Counted from the first letter of the stretch, positions 9,763-20,557 are shown. The stretch: DNA of 64,000 nt from Synaphobranchus kaupii (GCA_029718625.1 CM056397.1:2938590-3002589), one strand, 5' to 3'. A program made the numbers and translations. The notes: generated by a model from the letters alone, not told the origin.

Positions 9763-10737
9763 TTACACTCTGCTCTTGCGTTCATGACTGACTGACTGTG
9801 GAAACCCGAATCTCAACGTACCCTTGCGGCCAACATTTCTTTATTCATTAATTTCTTCACTTCAGTTCTGTTCACTTTATCCTTTTCACACATAACACAA
9901 TGTCACCATAAAATTAACTACTAGGAAAATGAAGAATTTACGATAATAGCCTACATTAAGAATTTATAATAGCCTCCTTTAAGCTGCAATCCTTTAAGAG
10001 ATCGGATTTATAAACCGCCAATTCCCCAAACATATCTGATTCATGGTTAGTCACTTTAAAAAAAAAAAGCCTCCGAATGTGGCTCTAGTCTACGCTACTC
10101 TGCAGATAATGTAGCTTACTGCAAACACTTTTAATTATAATAATAATAATAAGTAGAAGAATAGTAATCTCTGGTATGTACTTTCTTAGTAGTATACCTA
10201 TTGTTTTCTTTGTGGCTAAGATTCCTGGGAAATATGCGTTGTCCAATTAAGCTTGTTTGGTCTCACTGTTCCATGAGGCACAATCTCTTCACATGCAAAG
10301 ATGAAGAAACACAGGGCCAAGTTGCATTAAATAATTTAGGAAAGTTTGGATAGCATTGCTTTGGAATAGAGCTAGTTTATTTAGTGTGAGCTACGATAGG
10401 CAATATTGTTAGTTGTAACTTAGCCACATTTTGATATCAAGACTTTTAAAGGCAGGCCTAGTTTTTGCGAGTTGGAATTAAGGACTTATAGACAGCGCTA
10501 TGTAGGCTATGCGTGAGTAACTTGGCTTTTTTTTATTTTTACGTCGTAGACGTTTTTGATCTGATTTATTATACTAAAACTAGACGACGTGTCCCCTACA
10601 TTTCTGGTGCTGCCCATGTGAGGACATCATTTTACTAATCATCTTGCTCACTGCTACCAGATTTGTATGTATTCCCTACACATTAAATCTGAATATATGA
10701 ACTAAAAGGTTTATTTAGCATGTCAATTAAATCTGAC

Positions 10738-11262
10738 CCCTACAGTGCTGTGGGGGGCATTGTCCTGGCATGGTTTGGGTCCACTTGTCCCCTTAGAAGG
10801 AAGGGTCACTGCAAATCAATACAAAGTTATTCTGAGTGATCACTTTTATCCTATGATGAAACATTGCTATCCTGATGGGAGTGGTCTCTTCCAGGATGAC
10901 AATGCCCCCATACACACCGCACGAGGGGTCACTGAATGGCTTGATTAGTATGAAAATGATGTGAATCATATGCTATGGCCTTCACAGTCACCAGATCCCA
11001 ACCTAATTGAACACCTATGGGAGATTTTGGACCGACATGTTGGCGCTCTCCACCACCATCATCAAAACACCAAATGAGGGAATATTTTTTGGAAGAATGG
11101 TGTTAAATCCCTCCAGTAGAGACTAGAATCTATTCTTGACCAGAGGTAGAATCTATGCCAAGGCACATTGAAGCTGTTCTAGCGGCTTGTGATGACCCAA
11201 CACATTACTAAGACACTTTATGTTGGTTTTTCCTTTAATTTGTCACCCGTCTGTATGTATAT
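10738..11262 (+). pseudogene. Tc1/mariner transposase C-terminal remnant
   Basis: The open segment reads LWGALSWHGLGPLVPLEGRV followed by FQDDNAPIHTARGVTEWLD (second catalytic Asp in QDD) and then a TAG stop. Beyond it, in frame, come [20 protein letters not shown] (third catalytic Glu in IEHLW) and PRHIEAVLAACDDPTHY before a stop near 11210. This is the C-terminal half of a Tc1-type transposase of a family different from the Sleeping Beauty-like and other Tc1 copies here. The N-terminal DNA-binding region and 5' end are missing; the 3' side stops where a hAT-like end begins at 11263. Confidence 0.85.
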
Positions 11263-11400
11263 CAGTGGCGGCTGGTGGGTTTGGAAATAGGGGAGGACAG
11301 AAGTATGTTTGAAAAGTAACTACATAGAGGGGGGCCCCCGGAGAGAATTTTATGAAAATCACCCCTAAATGTTGATAAAAATGAGACTTAGAGTGTTCAT
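11263..11400 (+). mobile_element. left end of a hAT element related to 3333-5656
   Basis: CAGTGGCGGCTGGTGGGTTT is identical over 20 bases to the left end at 3333, and the following sequence (GGGGCCCCCGGAGAGAATTT-like) is similar for roughly 100 bases, then diverges. The matching right end and target duplication were not found, so the extent is unknown. Confidence 0.6.
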
Positions 11401-11724
11401 CTTGGTGTTGTCTTAGATGGAAAAACAATTAAAGATATAGCTAAAATCAAACAGAATTGACCTCCTAAGCTGTCAAATTGTGCCAGTATTAACCCTTAGA
11501 TCTTGATTTGAATAACAAAAAAGTTCCAAGATGACTAATGCACATAGTTACAAAATTGACTGTGTGTATAGTGAATTAAACTGTCGATTCAAGAAATGTT
11601 TTAATAGGTGTGCATTTTTCAGAAGACTGTAAAGTAAAGATACTAAGATCTTAAACAAAATATATGAAAATTAATACTAATATAGTTTGGAGCTAGAAAA
11701 AAAAACACCAAAAATCTCTGTACA

Positions 11725-11832
11725 CTACAGAAGCCCTGAAAGGTAGGTGAAAAATTTTACGTACGAGCTAAACTTAGGTTTTGGCTGCAAATTATTATTT
11801 TTTTACCTTGCCTTTCAGGGCCTCCGCCGTAG
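11725..11832. repeat. inverted repeat of about 30 bp arms
   Basis: CTACAGAAGCCCTGAAAGG on the left pairs with CCTTTCAGGGCCTCCGCCGT AG-type sequence on the right, about 108 bp overall. It could be a small MITE or a hairpin within a larger element. Confidence 0.5.
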
Positions 11833-12234
11833 TACGGTAAGTCATACGTACGACTTAGCACTGGCATTGGATAAGGATTTCTGTAGCCTAAAACAAACTC
11901 ATGAAACCAACCTAGCTGGAATCTAGACGTCGTGGTGGGGAAATCTAGGTTGAGAGATGTTTTGACATAAACGGACGCGAACGCTTATTAGCATTCACCT
12001 GACCGCTACACAGCGTTTCGCCAACTTTTCAACACAAAAATGTTCACTGGGTAACAGAAAAAAGCTATGGTTATTTAGTCTTCAAATGCCCATTTTGTAA
12101 TCATATAATAATGACTCAAGGTCCGCGTATTTTGCTAGTGTATTGACAAATGCAGACTTTCCCTGATAAAATATGCTAGGCCTATAATGTGTTTCATTCT
12201 GAAATAATTTTCGTTTTTATAAATGTGAGAAATA

Positions 12235-12480
12235 CAGTGCCCTCCACTATTATTGGCACCCCTGGTAAAGATGAGTTAAAAGGGTTAATAAATAATTATT
12301 TTTAACAAAACCATGTGTGCCACAATTATTGGCACCCCTGCATTTATATATAGAATCAGATTCCAAAGAAATGCATGCAGACATTCGCGTAACCATAACA
12401 CCCTCTATTGACAAGAATGAGAACAGTTATTCTATTACAGACAGCACACAATTACATTAAAAGAGTTTGTAGATGAGCAG
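12235..12480 (+). mobile_element. Tc1-type 5' terminal fragment
   Basis: After a TA at 12233-12234 comes CAGTGCCCTCCACTATTATT followed about 80 bases later by a second ATTATTGGCACCCCTG copy. A paired short repeat inside one end is the IR/DR pattern of fish Tc1 elements with this terminus. No transposase or right end is recognised; sequence resumes after a nested insertion at 13173. Confidence 0.65.
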
Positions 12481-12487
12481 TATTTAA

Positions 12488-13166
12488 CAGGGATGTCAAC
12501 TTTAAGAGTTGGGCAAGAGTGAGAATAGACTTTCGGTGACACAGCTCGACCCGACCTGACTCACCCCACCTGACCAATCACTGCCTCACGAATGAAACAC
12601 TCAATTCTAGTTTCAAATTCATAAAATGTATTTACAGTCTGATATAGTTCAGTATTACAAATTATTCAGCTACAGACTATAGCGCTTGAATACGCTGCAA
12701 TGAATACGCTAACAGTTAATAGTGCAAACATATTTGATCACTTATTCATGATTTACTTTAAGTGCATTTTCGTTTACTTACAGTCGACATTTGCGCTCAA
12801 GACAACTCGGTCCGAGTCTGTTTTCCAAACTACGCGATGCATTGTGCACTCCACCCTCTCACCCTTTCATCAACAATGATAAGTGATTGGCTGGCGATGA
12901 AGGTGAGAGGGTGCAGTGTATGTGGAAGTGTGCCAGTTGGTTTGGAAAACAGCTATCGAACGGCGTGCAGTGCACATGCACGAGTTTCGGGACACAGGAA
13001 GTTGGGAAGTTGAACTATTTTTGCTATGAAAAAAAATGCAGTGAAATTGCATGAGAATTGTTGCTGTTCCGTGAAATGCGTGAGATATTTTGCTTTAGCG
13101 TGAGACCGTGAGAAAAGGGTCAAATGCGTGAGTCTCACGGTCAATGCGTGAGAGTAGACATCCCTG
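12488..13166. mobile_element. 679-bp nested element with CAGGGATGTC ends
   Basis: The left end CAGGGATGTCAACTTT and the reverse-complemented right end CAGGGATGTCTACTCT are inverted repeats. ATTTAA flanks both sides (12482-12487 and 13167-13172). The ends resemble hAT, but only 6 matching flanking bases are visible. Inside, another inverted pair (CCACCCTCTCACC / GGTGAGAGGGTG) lies at about 12850-12913 and GCGTGAG repeats crowd the right end. Short frames here are not coding-like. Confidence 0.65.
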
Positions 13167-13712
13167 ATTTAATGTGTAATGAAATACAATGAACAGCACC
13201 ACCTGAGCTATGGATCATGAAGAAGCATGTAAATTAATGAAGCAAGTCTATATGGAGACATGCATGCACAATGTGCTAGACGCAAACACATTCTAGCTGA
13301 AAGACATACAGCCTAAATAGGTAGTACAGCCTAAATAGTTTGCATCAGTAAAATATGGAAATACAGTTTTAAAATAGGGCTATTAGTATTCTATAGAAAA
13401 TGAAATACATTTAACGTTAGGCTATTCGACACTGGATTGCCGGATGCGTAACTCCAACCTTCCATGTGTGGGCTACGAGCTAGCGAGCGAGTGAGTTCAT
13501 AAGTACAGCAGATCGCAGTTTTTTTTTTTCCGGTAGTGTAGAACGTTACCTGCGGGAAATGTTTTGGTACCGGACAGCTAGGTTTAGTTTAGTTTTCTGT
13601 AGTGCAATGAATGTAGGCTATAAGGCATGTTGATTTCGCTTCGTAGTAGCCAAGCTTGTATCCGCTTCCTGACTAAAAGCAGACTGATGTTTCTCTGGCA
13701 ACAGTAAGTTAG
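13167..13712. other. unassigned spacer sequence
   Basis: Inner part of the 6.4-kb structure to the right of the nested element. No motif recognised beyond a poly-T run near 13520. Confidence 0.4.
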
Positions 13713-14159
13713 CAAACAAGCTTAATTGGACAACGCATATTTCCCAGGAATCTTAGCCAGAAAGAAAACAATAGGTAGCTACTACTAAGAAAGTACATAC
13801 CAGAGATTATTATTCTTCTTATTATTATTATTATTAAAAGTGTTTGCACATTCGGAGCCTTTTTTCCCCCCAAGTGACTAACCATGAATCAGATATGTTT
13901 GGGGAATTGTCGGTTTATAAATCCGATCTCTTAAAGGATTGCAGCTTAAAGGAGGCTATGATAAATTCTTAATGTAGGCTATTATCGTAAATTCTTAATT
14001 ATTAATTTTATGGTGACATTGTGTTATGTGTGAAAAGGATAAAGTGAACAGAACTGAAGTGAAGAAATTAATGAATAAAGAAATGTTGGCCGAGGCAAGG
14101 GTACGTTGAGGTTCGGGTTTCCACAGTCAGTCAGTCATGACCGCAAGAGCAGAGCGTAA

Positions 14160-14203
14160 CACCCTCCCCAAACCAGACAAGAGCGTCCGGTTTGGGGAGG
14201 GTG
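14160..14203. repeat. 19-bp-stem hairpin inside the right arm
   Basis: Exact reverse complement of the hairpin at 9719-9762, including its loop. Confidence 0.93.
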
Positions 14204-14312
14204 AAATACAAGTGAAACATTGAACAGTTAATATTGGAAACCTCTTTTGCCTTTGCAATAAAAATACGTTAACGTGTTAATGATAACAGTCTAATAAATG
14301 AAAAGTACTTAA

Positions 14313-14919
14313 AGGTTGTATCAGCGATTTTGGGTGGAAACACAAATGATCACATTCATCTGATTTTTCCTCACGATCTGCTAGCTGCCCGCCCCATAAG
14401 CAGGCCGTCAAAAAACCGCGTCTCTGTAGACAGCCTATGCTCCGGGATCGTACACAAAAACAATGGTACTACCAACTACTCAAAACCAAAATAAACAGTA
14501 TTCCAACCAATCACAATGATCTGCACAAACGTGACGTCACTTCTGAAGCGAAATCCCAAACAAACATACTTATGAATAATTATGTTATGTTTTAAAAAAT
14601 AGTGTTCAAGCATCCAGAATTATAACCACGTTAATAACGTTTGTAAGAAACCAAACCGTTTGTAAATCCGTCAAGATTTCAGCGAGATAAGAGTATTAGC
14701 GTTTGTGCAGATCATTGTGATTGGTTGGAATACTGTTTATTTTGGTTTTGAGTGGTTGGTAGTACCATTTGTTTTTGTGTACGATCTCGGAGCATAGGCT
14801 GCATACAGAGACGCGGTTTTTTGACGGCCTGCTTATGGGGCGGGCAGCTAGCGGATCGTGAGGAAAAATCAGATGAATGTGATCATTTATGTTTCCACCC
14901 AAAATCGCTGATACAACCT
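14313..14919. mobile_element. 607-bp foldback MITE with TTAA duplication
   Basis: Terminal inverted repeats of about 220 bp (14313-14531 and 14700-14919) start AGGTTGTATCAGCGATTTTG. TTAA flanks both sides (14309-14312, 14920-14923), and the uninterrupted sequence of the left outer arm (AGTACTTTTCATT side, near 9600) shows the empty site with one TTAA. TTAA duplications are typical of piggyBac- and Kolobok-type transposons; which one applies is not decided here. No coding capacity. Confidence 0.92.
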
Positions 14920-14958
14920 TTAACAGTTGCACATTGTTTTTGTGGAAAGTAAGCATGT

Positions 14959-15028
14959 ACCCTGCTGAGCTCGAACCCACAATCCTCTGTGTGAGAGACT
15001 GCAACTCTGACCATTAAGCCACAGCAGC
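14959..15028 (-). other. tRNA-like block, right-arm copy
   Basis: On the minus strand GCTGCTGTGGCTTAATGG and TGGGTTCGAGCTCA give A-box and B-box motifs, and here the acceptor ends (GCTGCTG / CAGCAGG) pair at six of seven positions, better than in the left-arm copy. Confidence 0.5.
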
Positions 15029-15407
15029 TTCTTAGAAAGCATGAAGCCATTAGCTGAATTAACATTAAAAAACATTAGTATGAAGCGTTTTTATTGGGTG
15101 ATAAGCTTGATGGGCAGGTATACGGACCATACCCTCAAAGAATACCTCTCCCCATTGGATAACATCGCAACGGAGGCAGGCAGTTTGGCAGGAAAAATAG
15201 GAAGAAGAAGGAGAAAAACGGCAAAATAACCCAAGTTTGGGGCTTTATTGTGTGGATGTGTGAAGTTGTATCTGAATGCTGTGTGGTTACATGAGGTCAG
15301 AACATACAGAAGTTAATGTTTTTAAGGGCTGAGAGTCTATGGTAAAATTGTGGTTACTTCTGTAGGAAACCCTGAAAAGTGCCAAACTCTCGGTGCTGTA
15401 TAGGTAT

Positions 15408-15457
15408 GGGGCATGCCCCGCCAAGCCGTAACTTGGCGGATGGCATACCTGCCATCC
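15408..15457. repeat. three consecutive palindromes at the right tip
   Basis: Mirror of 9069-9118: GGGGCATGCCCC, then CGCCAAG-CCGTAA-CTTGGCG, then GGATGGCA-TACC-TGCCATCC. Confidence 0.9.
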
Positions 15458-15461
15458 CAAT

Positions 15462-15610
15462 AAAGTAATCTTTTTTAATATTTGGTCACATATCCTTTGC
15501 ATGCCATGACTTCCTGATGTCTGTGACCCAACAACATCAAAAGACTCTTGATATCTTATTTTCTGGTACTCTTACAAGAGATACTATAACGTCTCTGCAT
15601 TTTGAAAACA
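15462..15610 (-). repeat. interspersed repeat, family X (partial copy)
   Basis: Reverse-complement similarity to 18600-18730 is clear: ATATTTGGTCACATATCCTT, ACTTCCTGATGTCTGTGACC and GATATCTTATTTTCTGGTAC recur there with few changes. It directly abuts the right tip of the 6.4-kb inverted repeat. Confidence 0.65.
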
Positions 15611-16716
15611 GTGCCCTTTCACCATCATGTACTCTTTTATCGATGTATTATCCGCCGTAGTTAGTTTGTGTTTTAAAGCGATTAATTTTGGTGAGGTCCC
15701 GAAAATTAATGGTAGTGAATGGGGAGCCTGACAACCGGGACTACCGGGGTTGCCGTTAACGGTCAGCAGGGACAGCTGATGTTGCTAGTATTCATGCTAT
15801 GCAAACATAATTGGGTAGGCCCACAAAATTTCTTATGTCACATGAAGGTGAAATATCCCTTTAAAGTAATTGAGAAGTCATAGAAAAGTCATGGAAATCC
15901 AATTGTCAGAATGTGTATATGAACCATGTACAGAGGTTTTTTTTTTCTTTTATTTCCAGCTCCAAATATATTGGTATTCATTTTTATATATTTAAACCAA
16001 ATTTTCATGAGCGAACATTCTGATATCACTGTGTATACATGGAAAAGTGAGGGTAAAATTTGATATTTAAATTAAGCATGATAATTCCAAAGCACTCAGT
16101 ATACCTTGAATAACATGAATGACAGACAATATAGTTTGATCAAAAGATTGAACATCTATACATTTATTTTTGGCTGATAGGCATTCCATAACACTGACAC
16201 ATATCAGTAAGAGCTTTAACGTTAGTAAGCAGCAGTGTCTAGCTAGTGCACACACTGCGTTCCCTTTTGTAGTGCAAATTTTAACATTGGCGAACAATAA
16301 TAAGTCTGAATTTTGGGGTTTTCTTAATTTTAATGTATCATTTCAGAGAAATGGGAATACTATAATTACTATAATGACGTCGGCGACTCACAACTAGGGG
16401 GTCACCGTAGATAGTTAATCGTTGAAATGAGTGATGTGTATTAGCTGTTCAGCTGCTTGCTTCCAGTTATATCACGTGCATGAGGAAGATGCTTAAATTT
16501 TAAGTAAATTTTCCTTCCAGTTTATATTTCGATGTCAAAACAGCTATGTGTTTCTGTTTTGTTTCAACATATTTAATGTAGACAAGATTAACACGGCTTT
16601 GTTTTCTACATCAATGGGAAACACAATGTCAGACCGGCTATGCCTGATGACGATAATTTTGAATAAAGTCCAGTTTTGTGATTTAGCCAGACATTTTTCA
16701 GCTAAGATATAGGCTA
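15611..16716. other. unassigned sequence
   Basis: No gene recognised. At 15838-15860 a CATGAAGGTGAAATATCCCTTTAA-type sequence looks like the right terminus of a TTAA-type element whose left end was not found. Short frames at 16067-16397 show no known domain. Confidence 0.35.
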
Positions 16717-17000
16717 TCAGCCATTTTTATAGCCAATATTGGCTGACTTAACTAGTTGATAACTCGGTATAACTGCCTGAATGTTTGCATTGCAATGACC
16801 ACGGAGATAACTGTTATATACCAATATAAACTCAACCATTTCTAAATCATAACTCACCAGGAGGAAATGTTGTTTATAAGTGGCCTGGTGCTGAAAAGCC
16901 ACATACTTCTTCAGGTTGTCACTAACCTTCACAAAATCGCCAGTGCCAGCCTTCGCCTTGAAAAGGCACAGCAAGCTTTGCAGAAGATTCTGGGACGTTT
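16717..17000 (-). pseudogene. possible transposase-like exon with splice donor
   Basis: On the minus strand a frame reads FCKALLCLFKAKAGTGDF, then VKVSDNLKKYVAFQHQATYK and QHFLL, and runs directly into GTGAGTTATG, a good splice donor (GT at 16857-16856) in phase with the frame. The sequence has a non-random, protein-like composition (Lys/Phe-rich, paired Cys) and vaguely resembles N-terminal zinc-finger exons of domesticated or mobile hAT proteins, but I do not recognise it securely. No acceptor, start codon or second exon was identified. It may be a remnant of the hAT element whose left end is at 11263, or a real host exon. Confidence 0.3.
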
Positions 17001-17802
17001 ATCATTATTCTCGATTACAATCCAATCGAAATTCCATTTGCTAGCTCTCCTCTCCCGCCCTTGATTATCTAACTATCTTCACCAAGCTCCTCCAACAATG
17101 AATAACAAAAACTAACTAGGCCTAGACTACGATGTCTTCTTCTCGCCTTATTACCCTCGATTTTAAAAATCTGCAATTAAACAAAAATCTAAATTTGCAC
17201 AGCTTTCTTATCAAGCTTCTCTCTGCTAGCTATTATGAAATAATGTTACCTAACGTTAGTAGTATAGCAGCTACCTTTGGGACATACTTACATAATTCAC
17301 CTTGTAATGTTGACACGGATACGTCATAAGTCTACGGCTTCTATGATTCCTAGTTTCAGAAAAAATTTAAATTTGCCAAGCTCCTCCAAATGAAGTAAGC
17401 GGTGCAGGTTTTGAGCAATCATATTAAAAAAAGCAATAGAAAATGTGTGTGTTGTTTACATGTACAAAAACAATGGCCTCTGGTTTGGTGACATTTTTAC
17501 ATTATGCTTCTTATTAATTAGTATACTTACAGACATTGCATTTAACAAACATGTAAAAGAGAGATAGAGATAAAAGGACAGCAATTGGTATTTCAGAAGA
17601 AACAGGAAATATGACAGTTAGTACTCTGATAACAAACAGGAAAGATTAGTTATTACTTGAACAATAACAATGGAATTCCAAACTCAACAAGAGGGTGCAT
17701 GGATTGTTGGGCCGTTCCATAACTGACTGGGTCCAGCAGAACACTGGTGGTAGATTTTGTATTGATTCGGGGGGTTGCTACGGCGACTCACCTTGCTAAC
17801 AG
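17001..17802. other. unassigned sequence
   Basis: Two similar CCAAGCTCCTCCAA motifs (about 17080 and 17378) suggest a degenerate repeat. No coding signal. Confidence 0.3.
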
Positions 17803-18215
17803 TTGGAATGTTCAAAACTCCACTCTAGCGGCAGTTGGTAATTTCAATTTCGAACCCATTTTCTAACTTGTGACGACGACTACAGTTTTTAAGGTACACA
17901 GACATAATATGTATCAAAATGTTCATGTGGTTCCCAGAATTCCTACAGTGTAAATATCTAAGCTGTGACATTTTTAGTTTGTAAAATATTCAGTGTTGTT
18001 TGAAAACCATGCTCCCCATTCACACAAATGGTGGAATGTTCAAAACTCCACTCTAGCGGCAGCTGGTAATTTCAATTTCAAACCCATTTTCTAACTTGTG
18101 ACCATGACTACAGTTTGCTACACAAGACATATTATATGGAGATGTGCATCGGTTCCCAGGATTCCTACGGTGTGAATATCTAAACTGTGACATGTATATT
18201 TTTTGACATAGAGCT
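17803..18215. repeat. two-copy tandem duplication, period about 227 bp
   Basis: GGAATGTTCAAAACTCCACT...CTAACTTGTGAC occurs at about 17805 and again at 18032, and the following sequence (GGTTCCCAG-ATTCCTAC-GTG, ATATCTAA-CTGTGACAT) also matches. The copies differ by scattered substitutions, so the duplication is not recent. Confidence 0.85.
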
Positions 18216-18394
18216 GTCTGAAGCTGGGCATGCTTTTCTCAAGCTACTATTGTATTCCCGGGCATGTGACGCCTAGGCGACTCCTGATTGGTTTAAATCT
18301 CATGCTACGAACGGACGGATGGACGGACACACACGTATAGAAGCGGCTGCACCGCTTTAAAAAAATGTCAACAGCGCCCATAGAGTTCTATAGG

Positions 18395-18770
18395 AAAATG
18401 AGTCCGGAGAAATAACCCTTGCAGTGATCCATCCACATCTACTCCATATCTGGCAACAGAGTGATGGTTTGGGGCTCGTTTGATAGCTCAGACCCTTGAT
18501 AACTTACAGCCATTTAGCCAGTCATGTGTTCCATACTGTACCAGTGTAATTTACAGCTGAATCTAGTCTCACCCCCCAATTTCCATAGAGATCCATTCAA
18601 ATGCAGAGAGGTTATAGTATCGCTTGTAACAGTACCTGAAAATAAGATATCGACAGTTTTTTTATGTTGATGGTCACAGACTTCAGGAAGTAACAGCATG
18701 TAAAGGATATGCGACCAAATATGAAATATGATACTTTAAAAATACGTTAAAGCAAAGGGTATGAATACTT
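18395..18770 (+). repeat. interspersed repeat, family X (longest copy)
   Basis: Its left half matches 2795-2934 and its right half matches 15462-15610 in reverse. Three partial copies in one window define a family of at least 370 bp. No termini or coding motif recognised. Confidence 0.65.
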
Positions 18771-18969
18771 ATGTAAATGAGAAATTTTATTTTTTTATTT
18801 TTAATAAATTTGCAAAAATCTCAAAAAAACTTTTTTCACATTGTCATTATGGGGTGTTGTGTGTAGAATTTTGAGGGAAAAAATGAATTTAATCAATTTT
18901 GGAATATGTCTGTAACGTAATAAAACGTGGAGAAGGTGAAAGGGGTGGGGAGACTTTCCGGCTTGACTG
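18771..18969 (+). mobile_element. Tc1 3' end remnant (same family as 37657-39283)
   Basis: It ends GACTTTCCGGCTTGACTG followed by TA at 18970-18971, which is the same terminus as the element at 37657-39283, and the AATAAAACGTGGAGAAGGTG block is shared. Only the non-coding 3' end is left; the transposase is gone. Confidence 0.85.
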
Positions 18970-19099
18970 TATATTGTTTTAAATTGCATTAAATATATAT
19001 TTGTATTATTCACTTGCAGTATTATAATTATTATAATGAACAATATTAGTAGTATTACTACTATTGTTATTACTACTAGTATTCTGTATCTAGTTATCT

Positions 19100-19260
19100 G
19101 TGTTATATTTTAATCTTTATATTTATTGTTGTTATGACTGATTATTACGCTTTGGGAAAATGTAATTCAAAATATGTTACGTCAATAAAGCATTTTGAAT
19201 TTGATTTTGAGAGACAGAGGCAGAGAGATGAGGAGAGAGAGAGAGTTGTACCCTTTGTAA
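19100..19260 (+). mobile_element. possible LINE 3' tail and GA-rich repeat
   Basis: GTCAATAAAGCATTTTGAAT and the following TTGATTTTGAG resemble the AATAAAGC-TTTGAA tail of fish non-LTR retrotransposons. A GA-rich run follows at 19209-19246. Confidence 0.45.
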
Positions 19261-19264
19261 TGCT

Positions 19265-19850
19265 GCTGCATTTAACAGAAATGTCCAACGGGGGAAACCA
19301 GGGGACGCGCCCCCGCCTCGTCGCTGGGGGTCCCCTCATAAAACGAACACAGCTGTCGTGATTAGCGATGTTAGCGGCTGGATTACAGATGTTTGCACAG
19401 CGAGGCTGGATCCCATTTAAACTAGGCTGTGGGTGAAGAGCGACACCACAGCCGCTAAGCCCATCAATAAGGTGGAAAGGAGGCGATGTGCGCACTGTTA
19501 TCGTACTGCAGGGAACACACTCCCACCCTTGCGGCGTGGGCGTAAAGTGCGGACAGGCAGGGCGCAGATGCAGCGTTGCTTCCTGTAATTGGATTAGGGG
19601 ATGGTGGGGAGGGGGGAAGTTTAGAGAGAGATGGAAGATAAGACAGAGGGGGGCGAGATGCTGGCGTCTCTCTCTGGCTGCCTCTGGGACGCACTAAGAC
19701 TCTTGGGAGAGAGATGGAGGGAACAGAGGGAGGAGGGGAAGTGGCAGCACCGCCCGGGGCTGGAGGGAACAACGGTCTGAAGTGGAAAACAGACAGGTCC
19801 AGAAAAGTCAAGCAGGCGCACCATAAATGCGGAAGCAATCACTCAGGCAT
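19265..19850. other. GC-rich, non-repetitive block
   Basis: Unlike its surroundings this stretch is GC-rich, contains no repeat I recognise and no credible gene. The most complex part is 19345-19475 (GTGATTAGCGATGTTAGCGG, CTGGATTACAGATG, CCATTTAAACTAGG). The second half (19600-19760) is purine-rich. Frames of up to 124 aa on the minus strand are proline/serine-rich and probably spurious. A conserved non-coding element is possible but unproven. Confidence 0.35.
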
Positions 19851-20508
19851 ACAGTCTAGAGAATGACACGCAGATACCCGCACACAGCCAAATAAATTAA
19901 ACAGACTGTCACTGCTGTATCTACAGACAGCTCCCCTCACACAGTCACTGAAAACACTCCGTGCAATGAGACGGGAAAATCTTAAAACTGTTAATCTGAA
20001 AAATTGTAACTATAATCCTTTAGACAAGCAGAGAGACAGAAGACGGAGATTTTCTTGATGTGAATATTTTACCAGTGAGCCATGACTACTGCTCTGACAC
20101 ACACACTGCTGCCTCTCACAGCTCACATTCATTTCACAAAACCTACCATCTCACTGGGTTATTACTACGGGAGCTGGTATCACACTATTTGTGGTATTCT
20201 GTGAGAAAGTTCATAGGTGAACTTAGAGAGAGGGACACATGCATACAGATGGCACAACAGATCGTTCCACAGACAGAAAATGAGCCCCTTTCAGACTTTG
20301 GAAAGGACAGCCTTAATGCCAAAGCCTGTTCATAGCTAAGAAATATGGCAGCTAAACAATACAATTGTGTGAATACAAACTGAACACTCATGGACACATT
20401 TACATGCATGTACTCACCTGCATACAAACACACACACAAAATCAGCACATACAGCATGACACATGAACAATATGCACACAACTGGCACACATGATGCACA
20501 CTGACAAA

Positions 20509-20510
<2 letters not shown>
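19851..20510. other. unassigned sequence
   Basis: No gene or family recognised; CA content rises toward the microsatellite at the right. Confidence 0.35.
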
Positions 20511-20546
<36 letters not shown>

Positions 20547-20557
20547 CACACACACAC
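20511..20557. repeat. (CA)n microsatellite
   Basis: Nearly pure CA run with one CG interruption. CA-rich sequence continues in patches at 20790-20862. Confidence 0.9.

Larger units (their letters stand above)
9065..10260 (+). repeat. left arm of the 6.4-kb inverted repeat
   Basis: From outside in: three adjacent palindromes (9069-9118), an AATAAAGCCCC motif near 9282, a tRNA-like block (9489-9559), a 19-bp hairpin (9719-9762), then an AT-rich inner half ending at CCAATTAAGCTTGTTTG. All of these recur in the other arm. Confidence 0.85.
9065..15461. mobile_element. 6.4-kb inverted-repeat (foldback-like) structure
   Basis: Sequence 9065-10260 is repeated in reverse complement at 13713-15461, with a 3.45-kb spacer between. 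The outermost bases are ATTGGGATGGCAGG on both sides when read inward. Apart from one MITE insertion in the right arm and scattered substitutions and indels, the arms align end to end. No target duplication is obvious. It could be one DNA transposon with unusually long terminal inverted repeats, or two inverted copies of one 1.2-kb element. The spacer holds older transposon debris rather than a recognisable transposase for this element. Confidence 0.75.
13713..15461 (-). repeat. right arm of the 6.4-kb inverted repeat
   Basis: Reverse complement of 9065-10260, with the hairpin (14160-14203), tRNA-like block (14959-15028) and triple palindrome (15408-15457) in mirror order. It is longer than the left arm only because of the 607-bp insertion at 14313-14919. 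Confidence 0.85.

Noticed and set aside
14696..15004. 102-aa minus-strand frame
   Set aside because: It spans the foldback MITE arm and the host arm junction, so it cannot be a conserved gene.
19464..19842. Proline-rich minus-strand frames of 73-124 aa
   Set aside because: Caused by the purine-rich plus strand; two overlapping frames are equally open, which argues against coding.
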